This document shows positions 28,598 through 38,964 of a stretch of 64,000 nt of DNA, piece by piece. The number at the start of each line of letters is the position of its first letter. The stretch's first letter is position 1. Origin of the DNA: Lachnospiraceae bacterium (GTDB taxonomy: Bacteria; Bacillota; Clostridia; Lachnospirales; Lachnospiraceae); NCBI GenBank assembly GCA_016288005.1, contig JAEEXY010000003.1, positions 1 through 64,000 on the forward strand. Direction: 5' to 3'. Under the pieces are notes generated by a model. The model did no database searches. It was not told where the DNA came from and saw nothing but the letters and a program-made list of their open reading frames with translations. A program made the translations under genes and the position numbers.

Positions 28598-28860
28598 TCC
28601 TTTGTCCAATATGGCTTCTGGTCTTTGTGCGTATATCCTTCCAGCCTCTGTTTATATGTCTGCAGCGTCAGATTGTACTGCAGGTAGACATCTTCCTTGA
28701 TCTGCTTCGACTCACGCATCTCGTTCAGGAGCTGCTCGAACTCCCTCAGATCGGCCTGCGCGCTGTCCTTGTAGTTGTTGGCCATATTGTTCTCGAGGTT
28801 TTCGATGACGGTATCCAGCAGCTGCTCGTATTTGCTCTTAAACAGATCCCTTAAACCCAT
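28591..28860 (-). CDS. Hypothetical 89-aa alpha-helical protein
   Basis: Coding-like, ATG start, same strand directly downstream of MazG-like gene. Confidence 0.7.
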   Translation of the reverse strand: MGLRDLFKSKYEQLLDTVIENLENNMANNYKDSAQADLREFEQLLNEMRESKQIKEDVYLQYNLTLQTYKQRLEGYTHKDQKPYWTKEN

Positions 28861-28918
28861 GTTGTATCTCCCTTCCTGCCCGATAAGGGCATATATCGTT
28901 TCGCGGCGCCCCGGCCGC

Positions 28919-29239
28919 TTACAGCTCGTCGTACTTTGCCGCGCTGCCCTTTGCTTTCTCCACCGGGTATTTTCTCTCGTTCTGGTCCATCTTCATGTTC
29001 ACGATCTCATCCGCGTCCAGCCCGAGTTTATCCAGCAGGTCCTGCGCGTAAACTATCACGTCCGCCAGTTCCTCCTTCACATGCTGCAGATCATACTCCT
29101 CGTTGTTCCACTGGAAGCACTCCAGCAGTTCCGCCGCCTCGATCACAATGGACTTCGCCAGGTTCTCGGGCGAGTGGAACTGGTCCCAGTCGCGGTCGGT
29201 CGTAAATCTGCGTATTCTGTCAATCGTTTGCTGTTTCAT
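28919..29239 (-). CDS. MazG-like nucleotide pyrophosphohydrolase
   Basis: SIVIEAAELLECFQWNNEEYD...KEELADVIVYAQDLLDKLG. Confidence 0.9.
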   Translation of the reverse strand: MKQQTIDRIRRFTTDRDWDQFHSPENLAKSIVIEAAELLECFQWNNEEYDLQHVKEELADVIVYAQDLLDKLGLDADEIVNMKMDQNERKYPVEKAKGSAAKYDEL

Positions 29240-31112
29240 GTTTTACGCTCCTTAATCTCTCTTTCAGATACTGTGACATTCCGGGGTCCGTGCAGTAAAT
29301 GTAGCAGCCCTTCATGCCCCTGGTCAACAGCGTCCTATAGGTGTTCTTTATTATTTCGTCAGCCCGGCTTCCGGCCTCATCAGGAGACTCCCGGTACAGT
29401 TTTTTTATGCCCTTGAGCGACTGATCTGTCTTTGCGCGTTTGGTAAAATCGGTGATAACATGTCCGTTTTCGTATCTGATATCGTTGCCCATGATCACTC
29501 CGACATAGTCAAACTCCAGGCCCTGCGATGTATGTATGCATCCCGCCTCATTGATCGAGGTGTCGCTGACCGCGAAAGGTTCGCCGTTGCCCAGATTCCA
29601 GCTTATCTCGAAATCCCCGATCTTTATGTCATGATAATCGGTATTGTTCTGCTCACGTTTCAGCCACTCCCAGCAATATCCCGCAAGTATCCTTGCCCGA
29701 TTCGACAATTTGTTTTTCTCGACGACAAGTTCCCGCATTTCTCCCGGAGTGTCGCAAACACGTATATCGTAATCTATACCTTCGAGATCGTAATTCGCAG
29801 TTGAGCGAATATCCAGTACGTCATCCAGCCATGCGAGATATCCGTCGGAGCCGTTGCATCTGAACTGTGATCCCAGTTCAAGGTAATACAGTTCCGATCC
29901 CTCTTCCTCAGCCCATTTTTCTATCTCCCCGACGGAACCGATATCATCCATAGTAACTCTCTGGCTCTCGTCTATGAAAAATACGCTGCAATATGCTGCA
30001 TGAATGATCTCTTTGATCTGGTTTTCGCCCAGATTATGAAACATACCGGATTTTTCGTTCAGCCGGTGGGCTTCGTCACACAACAGCGTATGGGCTACAT
30101 TCCGGCCTACTTCTGTGTAATTGCCGGATCCCTTGAACATATTATCAACGCTGCTCTTTTTTATCAGGCCTTTGAGTTTTTTCAGATAAACCTGTCTGGG
30201 TGCGCTGTTTTTGGATACGTACTGCACCATCTGGTCTCTTTGAGTCAGCTCTGCGAGCAGGTTGACCGCTATTACGGTTTTCCCGGTTCCGGGACCGCCT
30301 TTTACAATGATCGTGCGCTTTTTATAATCCTTCTGGCATTGCAGTGACAGCCTTAATATCTCCTCGTACGCAACCTTTTGCTCGTCTATCATGACAAATT
30401 CGCGATTGCCCTTAAGCATTGAACCGATAGCGTTCTGGAGACTTTTTGACGGACGTATCCTGCCGTGATCGACCCTGTAGAGGATCTCCTTTTTATCACC
30501 TTTTTTAATGGACGCTTTTATAAAATCCCGCAGTTCAAAAAGCTGTCCCTTTGTAAATGCGGGCGCTTCATCGAGATAATCCTTATATCTCCCGGAATCC
30601 AGCGGATCGTTCGCGCCGCGGATATAATTATGCAGACAGGCACACGGTGTGATCCGGATATCGCCGTCCTGCACTTCCTGATTAAAATCCCTGATCAGCT
30701 GAGCATATGACCATGCCTGATACGAAGGATGGACTACCTTATGCGGTCCTCCGCCAACCACGGTTTCTACCAGCGCATCGGTTCCTTCCACTTCCTCAAG
30801 CGCGTCCCACTGTTTCAGCTCCACAATGACCATCCCGGGTTCATCCGCATTCCCATAGCCCGATATCATGAAATCCACACGTTTCGATGTCTGCGGGATA
30901 TTGAACTCGATCGCGACACCCGCATCGTCCGGGATATCATCATCGTTCATAACCTTGAACATGTAGTTGAGAGAATTCTCCCATGAGCGGAATTCCGCTT
31001 TCGGAGTGTGCCGCCCAAGCTTTGTCAGGATATTCATTTCTATCTCCATAGCTATCGAATCGTTCAAACAGCTTTTGAGAAAATCCGATTTTAGTCCGTC
31101 ATAAACTATCAT
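29220..31112 (-). CDS. DUF2075-type DNA/RNA helicase with N-terminal PD-(D/E)XK-like nuclease region
   Basis: IVKGGPGTGKTVIAVNLLAEL Walker A; LLCDEAHRLN Walker B; N-term RVDFMISGYGNADEPGMVIVELKQW; start set at MIVYDGLKS. Confidence 0.87.
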   Translation of the reverse strand: MIVYDGLKSDFLKSCLNDSIAMEIEMNILTKLGRHTPKAEFRSWENSLNYMFKVMNDDDIPDDAGVAIEFNIPQTSKRVDFMISGYGNADEPGMVIVELKQWDALEEVEGTDALVETVVGGGPHKVVHPSYQAWSYAQLIRDFNQEVQDGDIRITPCACLHNYIRGANDPLDSGRYKDYLDEAPAFTKGQLFELRDFIKASIKKGDKKEILYRVDHGRIRPSKSLQNAIGSMLKGNREFVMIDEQKVAYEEILRLSLQCQKDYKKRTIIVKGGPGTGKTVIAVNLLAELTQRDQMVQYVSKNSAPRQVYLKKLKGLIKKSSVDNMFKGSGNYTEVGRNVAHTLLCDEAHRLNEKSGMFHNLGENQIKEIIHAAYCSVFFIDESQRVTMDDIGSVGEIEKWAEEEGSELYYLELGSQFRCNGSDGYLAWLDDVLDIRSTANYDLEGIDYDIRVCDTPGEMRELVVEKNKLSNRARILAGYCWEWLKREQNNTDYHDIKIGDFEISWNLGNGEPFAVSDTSINEAGCIHTSQGLEFDYVGVIMGNDIRYENGHVITDFTKRAKTDQSLKGIKKLYRESPDEAGSRADEIIKNTYRTLLTRGMKGCYIYCTDPGMSQYLKERLRSVKHETAND

Positions 31113-31277
31113 GAAACGCGATCCTTTCTCAGTCTGAATCCATGATATTATTTTATGCTTTTGCATAACATGTTTCCACTATTTTTTGAATTACGCGATG
31201 AGACGGATCTCATTGACAAATAATCCGGGCAGATATTACGATAATTATATGATCTAGATTTTTATCCGGAGGCGACC

Positions 31278-31862
31278 ATGATCCTTATCACCGGCTTTGA
31301 GCCGTTCGGCAACGCAGTGCTTAACCCGTCCCGGGAGGCGGTAAAACTGCTGCCCGATACTATAAACGATGAAAAAATAGAAAAACTGCAGCTCCCCGTG
31401 GTATTCGGCGAAGCTGCGGAAATGATAATCAAGCAGATCGAGCGCGAGACTCCCTCGGCCCTCATAATGACCGGCGTTGCCGCGGGCAGGGATAAGATCA
31501 CGCCCGAAGTCAGCGCGATAAACCTTGCGGATGCGCGTATACCGGACAATGCGGGACAGTCACCGAAGTGGGAGCGCATCATCGAAGACGCGCCCGACGG
31601 GCTGTTCTCCACTCTCCCGGTCAGGCAGATGGTCGATGCCATGGAAGCCGCCGGTTTCAAGGCGGGACTCTCCTACTCGGCCGGCACTTATGTCTGCAAC
31701 GACACTTTTTTCAGGGTATGTTATCACATGAAGAATATCGCTCCCAACATCCCCTGCGGATTCATTCACGTCCCGAATCCCAAAGGCATGGACAAAGGCA
31801 CCGACATGACGGTCGAAGATTTCGCGAACGCTCTCGAAATCTGTATAAGGACAATCTTATAA
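31278..31862 (+). CDS. pcp: Pyroglutamyl-peptidase I
   Basis: MILITGFEPFGNAVLNPSREAVKLLP; YVCNDTFFRVCYHM catalytic Cys region; GFIHVPN. Confidence 0.93.
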   Translation: MILITGFEPFGNAVLNPSREAVKLLPDTINDEKIEKLQLPVVFGEAAEMIIKQIERETPSALIMTGVAAGRDKITPEVSAINLADARIPDNAGQSPKWERIIEDAPDGLFSTLPVRQMVDAMEAAGFKAGLSYSAGTYVCNDTFFRVCYHMKNIAPNIPCGFIHVPNPKGMDKGTDMTVEDFANALEICIRTIL

Positions 31863-31881
31863 AGGAGAAATGCAAGGGAAT

Positions 31882-33621
31882 ATGAGCAGGAATTTCAAAA
31901 AGATGATATCTTACTACAGGCCGTATATGGGGATATTCTCGGCCGATATGTTCTTTGCCTTTTTGTCTGCCGCGATCGCGCTGACGCTGCCGCTCATTGT
32001 GCGATATGTAACCCGCGAACTGATCTACAAAGAAAGAGATGCGATACTGCATGAGATCGGCATCATCGCAGTGATCATGTTCGCGCTCCTCGCGATCGAT
32101 GCCTACTCGAAGTTCTTTATCGGCTATTACGGTCATGTTATGGGCACGAAGATCGAATACGACATGCGTGCCGACATTTTCGACCATATGCAGAAGCTGA
32201 GTTTTTCATTCTTTGACGACGCAAAGGTCGGACAGCTCATGAGCCGCATAACGAACGATCTTTTCGATATCACGGAGCTGCTGCATCACGGCCCCGAGAA
32301 TATCATCCTCTCCGTGCTCAAGATCACAGGTGCCCTGATCATCCTGCTGCAGATCAACGGCTGGCTTGTCCTGGCCGCATTTGCGATACTTCCCGTGCTG
32401 TTCGTCTTCGCGTTCATCCTTAACAGGAAGATGCGCAGGGCATCGAGGGAACGCAGGGCCAGGATAGCGGAGATAAACGCGCAGATAGAGGATAATCTTG
32501 CCGGCATAAGAGTCGTCAAATCATTTGCCAACGAAGATATTGAAAACGAGAAATTCAAAGAGGGCAACGACGGGTTCTACGATGCCAAAAAGAAGCATTA
32601 TTTCTATATGGGAATGTTCCAGGGCGGAGTCGGTACTTTTACCACTCTGATCCAGATAAATGTCATCCTTGCCGGCACGATACTGATCGCATATAAGCGT
32701 ATAGATATCAGCGATCTGATCACATTCCTCCTGTATATCGGAGTTTTTGTCGACCCGATCAGGACGCTGGTCGATTTTACGGAAACATTTCAGAACGGGT
32801 ACACCGGCTTCGAGCGCTTCCAGGAGATCATGGACATAGAGCCCGATATAGAGGATAAGCCCGACGCCGCGGAACTAACGGATGTTCGCGGAGATGTCGA
32901 GTTCAGGGATGTTTCGTTCGCATATCACGAAAACAATGAGAAAGTGCTGAAGGATGTATCGCTTACAGTTCCCGCAGGTGCGTATATCGCGCTGGTCGGT
33001 CCTTCCGGCGCAGGCAAGACGACTATCTGTTCGCTGATACCGCGATTCTATGATGTGACCGGCGGCTCTGTTCTGGTTGACGGAAAAGACGTACGTGACG
33101 TAACGCAGAAAAGCCTTCGCGATCATATAGGCATCGTTCAGCAGGATGTTTATCTCTTTGCCGGTACCATCCTAGACAATATCGCATACGGAAAACCGGG
33201 CGCGTCCAGAGAAGAGATCATAGCCGCAGCAAAAAATGCCAATGCCCATGACTTTATCATGTCATTCCCAGACGGATATGAGACGGATATAGGCCAGCGT
33301 GGGATAAAGCTCTCCGGAGGCCAGAAACAGAGGCTGTCCATTGCCCGCGTATTCTTAAAAAACCCTCCCATCCTGATCTTCGATGAGGCGACCAGCGCTC
33401 TGGACAATGAGAGCGAGAGGGTCGTACAGGAATCGCTCGAGAAACTTGCAAAGAACAGGACAACATTTGTTATCGCGCACCGGCTCACAACCATTCAGAA
33501 TGCGGAAAAGATACTTGTTCTGACCGAAAAAGGCATAGAGGAGCAGGGAACGCACGAAGAGCTGCTTCGCAAAGGCGGTATCTACGCCGGATTATACAAT
33601 ATCCGCCAGATGACGCCGTAA
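31882..33621 (+). CDS. ABC transporter, fused permease/ATPase (MsbA/LmrA-like)
   Basis: VGPSGAGKTTICSLIPRFYD; LSGGQKQRLSIARVFLKNPPILIFDEATSALD. Confidence 0.95.
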   Translation: MSRNFKKMISYYRPYMGIFSADMFFAFLSAAIALTLPLIVRYVTRELIYKERDAILHEIGIIAVIMFALLAIDAYSKFFIGYYGHVMGTKIEYDMRADIFDHMQKLSFSFFDDAKVGQLMSRITNDLFDITELLHHGPENIILSVLKITGALIILLQINGWLVLAAFAILPVLFVFAFILNRKMRRASRERRARIAEINAQIEDNLAGIRVVKSFANEDIENEKFKEGNDGFYDAKKKHYFYMGMFQGGVGTFTTLIQINVILAGTILIAYKRIDISDLITFLLYIGVFVDPIRTLVDFTETFQNGYTGFERFQEIMDIEPDIEDKPDAAELTDVRGDVEFRDVSFAYHENNEKVLKDVSLTVPAGAYIALVGPSGAGKTTICSLIPRFYDVTGGSVLVDGKDVRDVTQKSLRDHIGIVQQDVYLFAGTILDNIAYGKPGASREEIIAAAKNANAHDFIMSFPDGYETDIGQRGIKLSGGQKQRLSIARVFLKNPPILIFDEATSALDNESERVVQESLEKLAKNRTTFVIAHRLTTIQNAEKILVLTEKGIEEQGTHEELLRKGGIYAGLYNIRQMTP

Positions 33622-33631
33622 ATGCGGCACG

Positions 33632-34171
33632 TCATCTGATATGTATATGGCAGCTCTTCATCGCTTCGAGCGCGGTCGCGTGTGACGCGGGTGTTACGCC
33701 TGCGCAGCCGGCCGCATCCACGTAAATGGGGACATTGGGCAGGGATGCCTTGGCCAGCAGCGCGTTCGAGATCACGCAGATATCAGTGCACACGCCTACC
33801 AGCTCGATCTCATCGATGCGGTGAGCGTTCTCGCGCAGGAAAGCCGCGAGCTGCTGCGAGCCGAAAGTATTCTTGTCGAAAATATAAGTGCGGGAAGGCA
33901 GCGCCGCGCCGTCCCTAACGGGATTGAGCTCATCGGTGATCTGCCATCCCTCAGTGCCGTATATGCAGTGCGGTACAGGGAGGTTCCTGCCCTCCTCAGT
34001 CTCCATATAGTCATCAAAATGCGTATCGCGCGTAAAGCAGATCAGCGTGTCTTCGCCTGCTGCCTCCAGTTTTTCTTTGATATGCGGGATCGTCCGTACC
34101 CCCTCCGGATTTGCCAGCGCGCCTGTCAGAAAGTCATTCTGCATATCCACAACTACCAGTACTTTAGCCAT
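33632..34171 (-). CDS. Cysteine hydrolase, isochorismatase/nicotinamidase family
   Basis: MAKVLVVVDMQNDFLTGAL; VGVCTDICVISNAL catalytic Cys. Confidence 0.9.
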   Translation of the reverse strand: MAKVLVVVDMQNDFLTGALANPEGVRTIPHIKEKLEAAGEDTLICFTRDTHFDDYMETEEGRNLPVPHCIYGTEGWQITDELNPVRDGAALPSRTYIFDKNTFGSQQLAAFLRENAHRIDEIELVGVCTDICVISNALLAKASLPNVPIYVDAAGCAGVTPASHATALEAMKSCHIHIR

Positions 34172-34400
34172 ATTTCCTCCATCTCCTGCTGCCGCCGCAG
34201 GAGTTTTTTTTGTCCTGCGCAAAACGGTTACAAATAAAATAATTATTGCATTTTGCGAATTATGGTTAACTTCTTAACATTTTTCAAAATTATAGTTAAG
34301 TAAACTTCAAAGGGAGTCGATATAGAAGGTGTAAACAAAAACAAAACGTGATTATTTCGAATGAATCTTTTTCATTTTTTTCATATCCCTCCCCCAAAAG

Positions 34401-34427
34401 GAAGACCGCTCCGACCGAGCGGTCTTC
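34401..34427 (-). terminator. Terminator downstream of nitroreductase gene
   Basis: GAAGACCGCTC-CGACC-GAGCGGTCTTC; minus strand followed by CTTTTGG. Confidence 0.6.
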
Positions 34428-34445
34428 TTTAATCTGCGGGAATCC

Positions 34446-35021
34446 CTACAGCAATATATCCTCCAGTTTGCGCTTCGGCACATAATGCACGTCATTCGCG
34501 TCGCGGTAATACTTTACGCTGCCGTCCTCGCCGGTATCCGTAAGCACCACTGTCTCATCGGGCTTTCCTATGGCAACGATCAGCTGCGGAACAAATCTTT
34601 CGGGCAGCGCCAGCGCTTCGGCCGCCTGCGTCTTTTCGTAATTGCCTATCATGCATCCGCCGAGTCCCTGCTCCACCGCTGCCAGGAGTATCGTCTGCGC
34701 GGCGATGCCGATATCGGTATTGGCATTTTCGGGGACTCTGGCGATATCCGTATCCACGCAGATCACGATATACGCGGTCGGGAATTTGCCTTTGTGAGGC
34801 AGCTCGATATCCTTGAGCATCTTGCCCCAGCGCGTGATGCCGTTGAGCTTTGCGACCTCCGCTTCCGAACAGACAAGTCTGTATTTTAACGGCTGGAGAT
34901 TGGCCGCCGAGCCTGCGACTCTCGCAGTGTCCACCAGGTCTTTCAGCTCATCCTCCGTGATCTTTCTGCTCTCGTCATATCCGCGATAGCTCCTGTTTTT
35001 GCGTACCAGATCCTTTATCAT
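34446..35021 (-). CDS. Nitroreductase family protein
   Basis: VRKNRSYRGYDESRKITEDELKDLVDTARVAGSAANLQPLKY; EQGLGGCMIGNY. Confidence 0.9.
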   Translation of the reverse strand: MIKDLVRKNRSYRGYDESRKITEDELKDLVDTARVAGSAANLQPLKYRLVCSEAEVAKLNGITRWGKMLKDIELPHKGKFPTAYIVICVDTDIARVPENANTDIGIAAQTILLAAVEQGLGGCMIGNYEKTQAAEALALPERFVPQLIVAIGKPDETVVLTDTGEDGSVKYYRDANDVHYVPKRKLEDILL

Positions 35022-35033
35022 ATATGCCTCCGC

Positions 35034-36158
35034 TTATCTCATCCTTACCAGTTCATATTCACGGGTCCCGACGCCTATCTTTTCCGCGTGCTCGAGAGTT
35101 TCCGCCCATGAAACGTTGGGATTGCTGTTATGCCATACATCTCCGAGATCACGGAAATGAGGTTTTGCCATGTTGTCGCCGAGCTGGCTGTTGCGTATGG
35201 GAGCCGCCTGCTGGCACAGATCAACACATGCCTGGTCGAGCGCTACCGGATCGAAGGATGCCAGCATACCGATGTCGGGAAGTATCGGAGCGTCGTTCTC
35301 TCCGTGGCAGTCGCAGTTGGGCGAAACATCGGTTATCAGGCTGATGTGGAAATGCGGCCTGCCGCTCACAACCGCCGCAGTGTACTCCGCCATCTTCCTG
35401 CCGAGCAGCTGGGGCGCGTTCTCATTGTCGTTCTCTATCGCGTCAAATGCGCAGGCACCTATGCAGCGTCCGCAGCCCTTGCATTTATCGGTATCTATGC
35501 GTGCTTTGTTATTCTCATAAACGATAGCGTCGGAGCCGCACTCCTTAGCGCATCTTCGGCAGCCCCTGCACTCATCGGTGATGACATGCGGATGCCCGCT
35601 GTTGTGCTGCTGCATCTTTCCCGCGCGGCTGCCGCAGCCCATGCCGATATTCTTGATAGCGCCGCCGAAACCGGCCTGCTCATGCCCCTTGAAATGGCTG
35701 AGCGAGATAAATATATCGGCATCCATCACGGCGCGTCCGATGTAAGCCTCCTTGCAGTACTCACCGTTCGGTACGGGCACGATTATGTCGTCCGTGCCTC
35801 TCAGTCCGTCCGCGATGATTATCTGACATCCGGTGGTCACGGTATTGAAACCGTTGATATTCGCGCAGTCCAGATGCTCGAGAGCGTGCTTTCTGCTGCC
35901 GGGATAGAGCGTATTGCAGTCGGTAAGGAAAGGCAGTCCGCCGTTCTCCTTAACTACATCGGCCACAGCCTTCGCGTAGTTGGGGCGTAAATATGCCAGA
36001 TTGCCCAGCTCACCGAAATGCATCTTTATCGCGACAAACTTGTTTTCCATGTCAATGCTGCCGATTCCCGCAGTCCTGATCAGTCTCTGAAGCTTTGCGG
36101 GCAGGCTGACGCCCAAAACCGTCCTGAAATCCGTAAAATATACTTTTGATCTTTCCAT
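35034..36158 (-). CDS. DUF362 domain 4Fe-4S protein
   Basis: CRGCRRCAKECGSDAI and CKGCGRCIGACAFDAI ferredoxin motifs; SHFKGHEQAGFGGAIKNIGMGCGSRAGK. Confidence 0.92.
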   Translation of the reverse strand: MERSKVYFTDFRTVLGVSLPAKLQRLIRTAGIGSIDMENKFVAIKMHFGELGNLAYLRPNYAKAVADVVKENGGLPFLTDCNTLYPGSRKHALEHLDCANINGFNTVTTGCQIIIADGLRGTDDIIVPVPNGEYCKEAYIGRAVMDADIFISLSHFKGHEQAGFGGAIKNIGMGCGSRAGKMQQHNSGHPHVITDECRGCRRCAKECGSDAIVYENNKARIDTDKCKGCGRCIGACAFDAIENDNENAPQLLGRKMAEYTAAVVSGRPHFHISLITDVSPNCDCHGENDAPILPDIGMLASFDPVALDQACVDLCQQAAPIRNSQLGDNMAKPHFRDLGDVWHNSNPNVSWAETLEHAEKIGVGTREYELVRMR

Positions 36159-36239
36159 GCTGACCCCTTTCTTTTGCGTCGTTTTTGATCCTGTCACTCC
36201 CTCATGATACACTATAAGACCGTGATCTGAAAAGAGGGA

Positions 36240-36872
36240 TCACTCCGTCATCAGACGTTTGTAAATATCGAGCATACTCTCGATCTGATACCGCAGCAGC
36301 CAGGCCGCCTTCGCGTAAGCGGGCTCACGCTCCAGCGCTTCGAGCAGCTCCGGGTAATGCTCTTCCGTATCTTTGATATAGCTTATGATCTTCTCTTTGC
36401 CGAACCCCCATGCCATCGTGGTCATGTTATTGCAGCGGTCGAGGCATTTGACCAGCGCCGCCTTAGGGTTCCGCGCTATCGCGCCGTAATAGGCCTTGAT
36501 CATGTACGAGCGGTTTTCGTCCGTGTTTTTCTCACGTGTCAGGAGCCGCACGATCTCTTTGGTCTCCGCATCGACCGGCAGGTCGTCGAGTGTCTTTGCG
36601 CAGTCCTCAACCACATCGTGCAGCAGGCAGGCCGCTATGATCTCATCCTCCTCTATACCCATCGCCAGCGCGTGGCAGGCCAGGTTGAGCGGATGATAGA
36701 TATACGGGATATCAGACTTTTTCCGCGTCTGTCCCTCATGCGCCTCCACAGCGCAGTCCAGCGCCTTACCGGTATTCTCCAGCCCCAGCTCCCGCGCCAT
36801 ATCCCCGACATACGTTTTCATCTGCCCGAGATCAAATATCGTATCCTTAAATGTAAAGCTATGCATGCGCAT
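36240..36872 (-). CDS. HD-domain phosphohydrolase (SpoT-HD-like)
   Basis: YIYHPLNLACHALAMGIEEDEIIAACLLHDVVEDCAK; KCLDRCNNM. Confidence 0.88.
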   Translation of the reverse strand: MRMHSFTFKDTIFDLGQMKTYVGDMARELGLENTGKALDCAVEAHEGQTRKKSDIPYIYHPLNLACHALAMGIEEDEIIAACLLHDVVEDCAKTLDDLPVDAETKEIVRLLTREKNTDENRSYMIKAYYGAIARNPKAALVKCLDRCNNMTTMAWGFGKEKIISYIKDTEEHYPELLEALEREPAYAKAAWLLRYQIESMLDIYKRLMTE

Positions 36873-36888
36873 CCTCCGTTAACAGGAC

Positions 36889-38964
36889 TTATCGTATCCT
36901 CTTCATCCAAGCTCTCGCCAGATCCGTCCACAGCCCCACATCCTCTTTAAGGCTCATGTCCAGTCCGAACGAAGGCATCTCCCTGCCGCTGAAAAACTGC
37001 TCGATGAGCTCCTGCCTGCGCGTCTCGGAGACGTTCACGCCCTTGCCTTCCTTTACCGCGAACGCGGCCCGCATCGTCTGCTCCATCGTATAGCCGCCGC
37101 CCGACCATCCTCTGAAAAATGCCTTGTCGGCCACGGACAGCCCATGGAATCCGTCAGGGAATACATAATGCGCGAAAGGTACCTTTTTCTGCCTGAGAGC
37201 CATCGCGAACAGGTATGTATTCTCTACCGGAACGAGAGAATCCGTCTCGGTCTGCCACAGGAAGCACGGAGGCGTATCCTCTTTAACCTGTTTCTCACAC
37301 GAGTAGTAGTCCAGCTCCTCCTGCGAGGGCTCGGGCCCGAGCAGCGCGCGTATCGAGTCCTTATGAGTATACTCACCGGCCGTGATCACGGGGTATGAGA
37401 GGATCACGCCGTCCGGTCTGTTCGAAATCTCCGCGTATTCGGGATTCTCATCCTTCACATCACCGTAATGTACCGCAAGGCTGGCGCAGACATGTCCGCC
37501 CGCCGAAAAACCGCAGACAAACAGCTTTCTGCCGTCGACATTGTTTTCCACGGCATGCTTTCTGATCCATCTGACAGCCCTCGAAATGTCCTTCAGCGGC
37601 TGACTTTTAAGCGGCACGGACATCGTGATGTCCGTGGTATAGCAGAGCACGAAAGCATTCATCCCGCTGTCGTAGAACTCGCGCGCGGCCAGCTCACCCT
37701 CATGAGGAGTGAGCATGCAGTATCCGCCGCCCGGCACCACGAGCATGCAGTCTCTTTTTTCATCGTCGTTGTGGATATACGCGAAAAGATTCGGTGTAAA
37801 ACCGTACGCCGCAGCGTAGTCGTACTCCCCGTCCTCCCAGATGTTCCTGCGGAAAATGTTCATTTCGCGCTTCGGCATGCCTACAGGTATGAACTCCTCG
37901 TCGGTATAACCGGGCTCCCATTTATCTATGCTGTCTTTGGGCACTGCTGCTTCGAGCACCGCGTAGTAGGCCTCCTTGGCCTCACATTTGCCCGCAAAGA
38001 GCAGCGGGTGGCTCGTCTCTCTCCGAAATCCCGACAGCCAGCTGTCCTCATCCCTCAGGTTCCAGAATGTTACGCTCGTGACATCGGCTTCTCCGGTCTT
38101 TTTGGCGTCCAGATAAATGCCGAAGAGCTCGCGGTAACGCTCTGCCAGCGCATGCATCGACTCCTCGGAAGGATCGGCATTGTGCATATCGAGCTCGGTC
38201 ACGTTGATCTGCAGCCCGAGCGCGCCGTACATGTTGAGGGCTGTGCGGTATGTCTCAAGATCGGGCTCCTTCATCAGCATATGCGACTGCATCCCCATGC
38301 CGTCGACCAGGCCCTTTTCCTTCAGCGGTTTCAGTATGTTCGCTATGATAAAGTCGCGCTTCCATTCGATCGCACTGTCATAGTCGTTATAAAAGAGCGC
38401 AACGCCGGGCGCGGCGTATTTCCGGGCAAATTCAAAGGCCTTCGCCACATAGTCGTCGCCGACCGTACGGGTCCAGAGCGATTTCCTGAACGCGCCGTCG
38501 TTTACCGCTTCGTTCACCACATCCCACGCGTAGATGATGCCGGGGTACTCAGTCTGCACAAAGCCCAGCACTCCGCGGATATAGCTCTCCAGTCTCGCAA
38601 GCATCGTCTCCCTCCCGGCGAGCGGAAGGTTCTCATTGTACTGCTCGCAGAAAAACCACTTCGGCGTCTGGTTATGCCACACCAGTGTGTGTCCGCGCAT
38701 CGCGAGCCCGTTTTTCTTTGCGAATTCCAGGTACGGCACGGCAATGTCAAACTTCAGTGCGGGCGCCGGATCGTATTTATCGGGGGCGGACTTGTTCGCC
38801 TCGGTGTCGAGAAAGAATTCGGGCTTCATGTCGTTCTCGCACGTGAAGCTGCCGAACTGCGCGCAGAGGAACTTCATCTGCGCAGGTGTATACAGATTGC
38901 GGCGCGAAATGGCCGCTCCTATCTTAAAATAAGGTTCGTAGGCAGTCTTAAGGTTCATCGGCAT
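36889..38964 (-). CDS. GH10 endo-1,4-beta-xylanase fused to C-terminal alpha/beta-hydrolase esterase; no signal peptide
   Basis: HTLVWHNQTPKWFF, YAWDVVNEAVND, INVTELDMH; C-terminal VVPGGGYCMLTPHEGE and CGFSAGGHVCASLA, DGFHGLSV. Confidence 0.93.
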   Translation of the reverse strand: MPMNLKTAYEPYFKIGAAISRRNLYTPAQMKFLCAQFGSFTCENDMKPEFFLDTEANKSAPDKYDPAPALKFDIAVPYLEFAKKNGLAMRGHTLVWHNQTPKWFFCEQYNENLPLAGRETMLARLESYIRGVLGFVQTEYPGIIYAWDVVNEAVNDGAFRKSLWTRTVGDDYVAKAFEFARKYAAPGVALFYNDYDSAIEWKRDFIIANILKPLKEKGLVDGMGMQSHMLMKEPDLETYRTALNMYGALGLQINVTELDMHNADPSEESMHALAERYRELFGIYLDAKKTGEADVTSVTFWNLRDEDSWLSGFRRETSHPLLFAGKCEAKEAYYAVLEAAVPKDSIDKWEPGYTDEEFIPVGMPKREMNIFRRNIWEDGEYDYAAAYGFTPNLFAYIHNDDEKRDCMLVVPGGGYCMLTPHEGELAAREFYDSGMNAFVLCYTTDITMSVPLKSQPLKDISRAVRWIRKHAVENNVDGRKLFVCGFSAGGHVCASLAVHYGDVKDENPEYAEISNRPDGVILSYPVITAGEYTHKDSIRALLGPEPSQEELDYYSCEKQVKEDTPPCFLWQTETDSLVPVENTYLFAMALRQKKVPFAHYVFPDGFHGLSVADKAFFRGWSGGGYTMEQTMRAAFAVKEGKGVNVSETRRQELIEQFFSGREMPSFGLDMSLKEDVGLWTDLARAWMKRIR

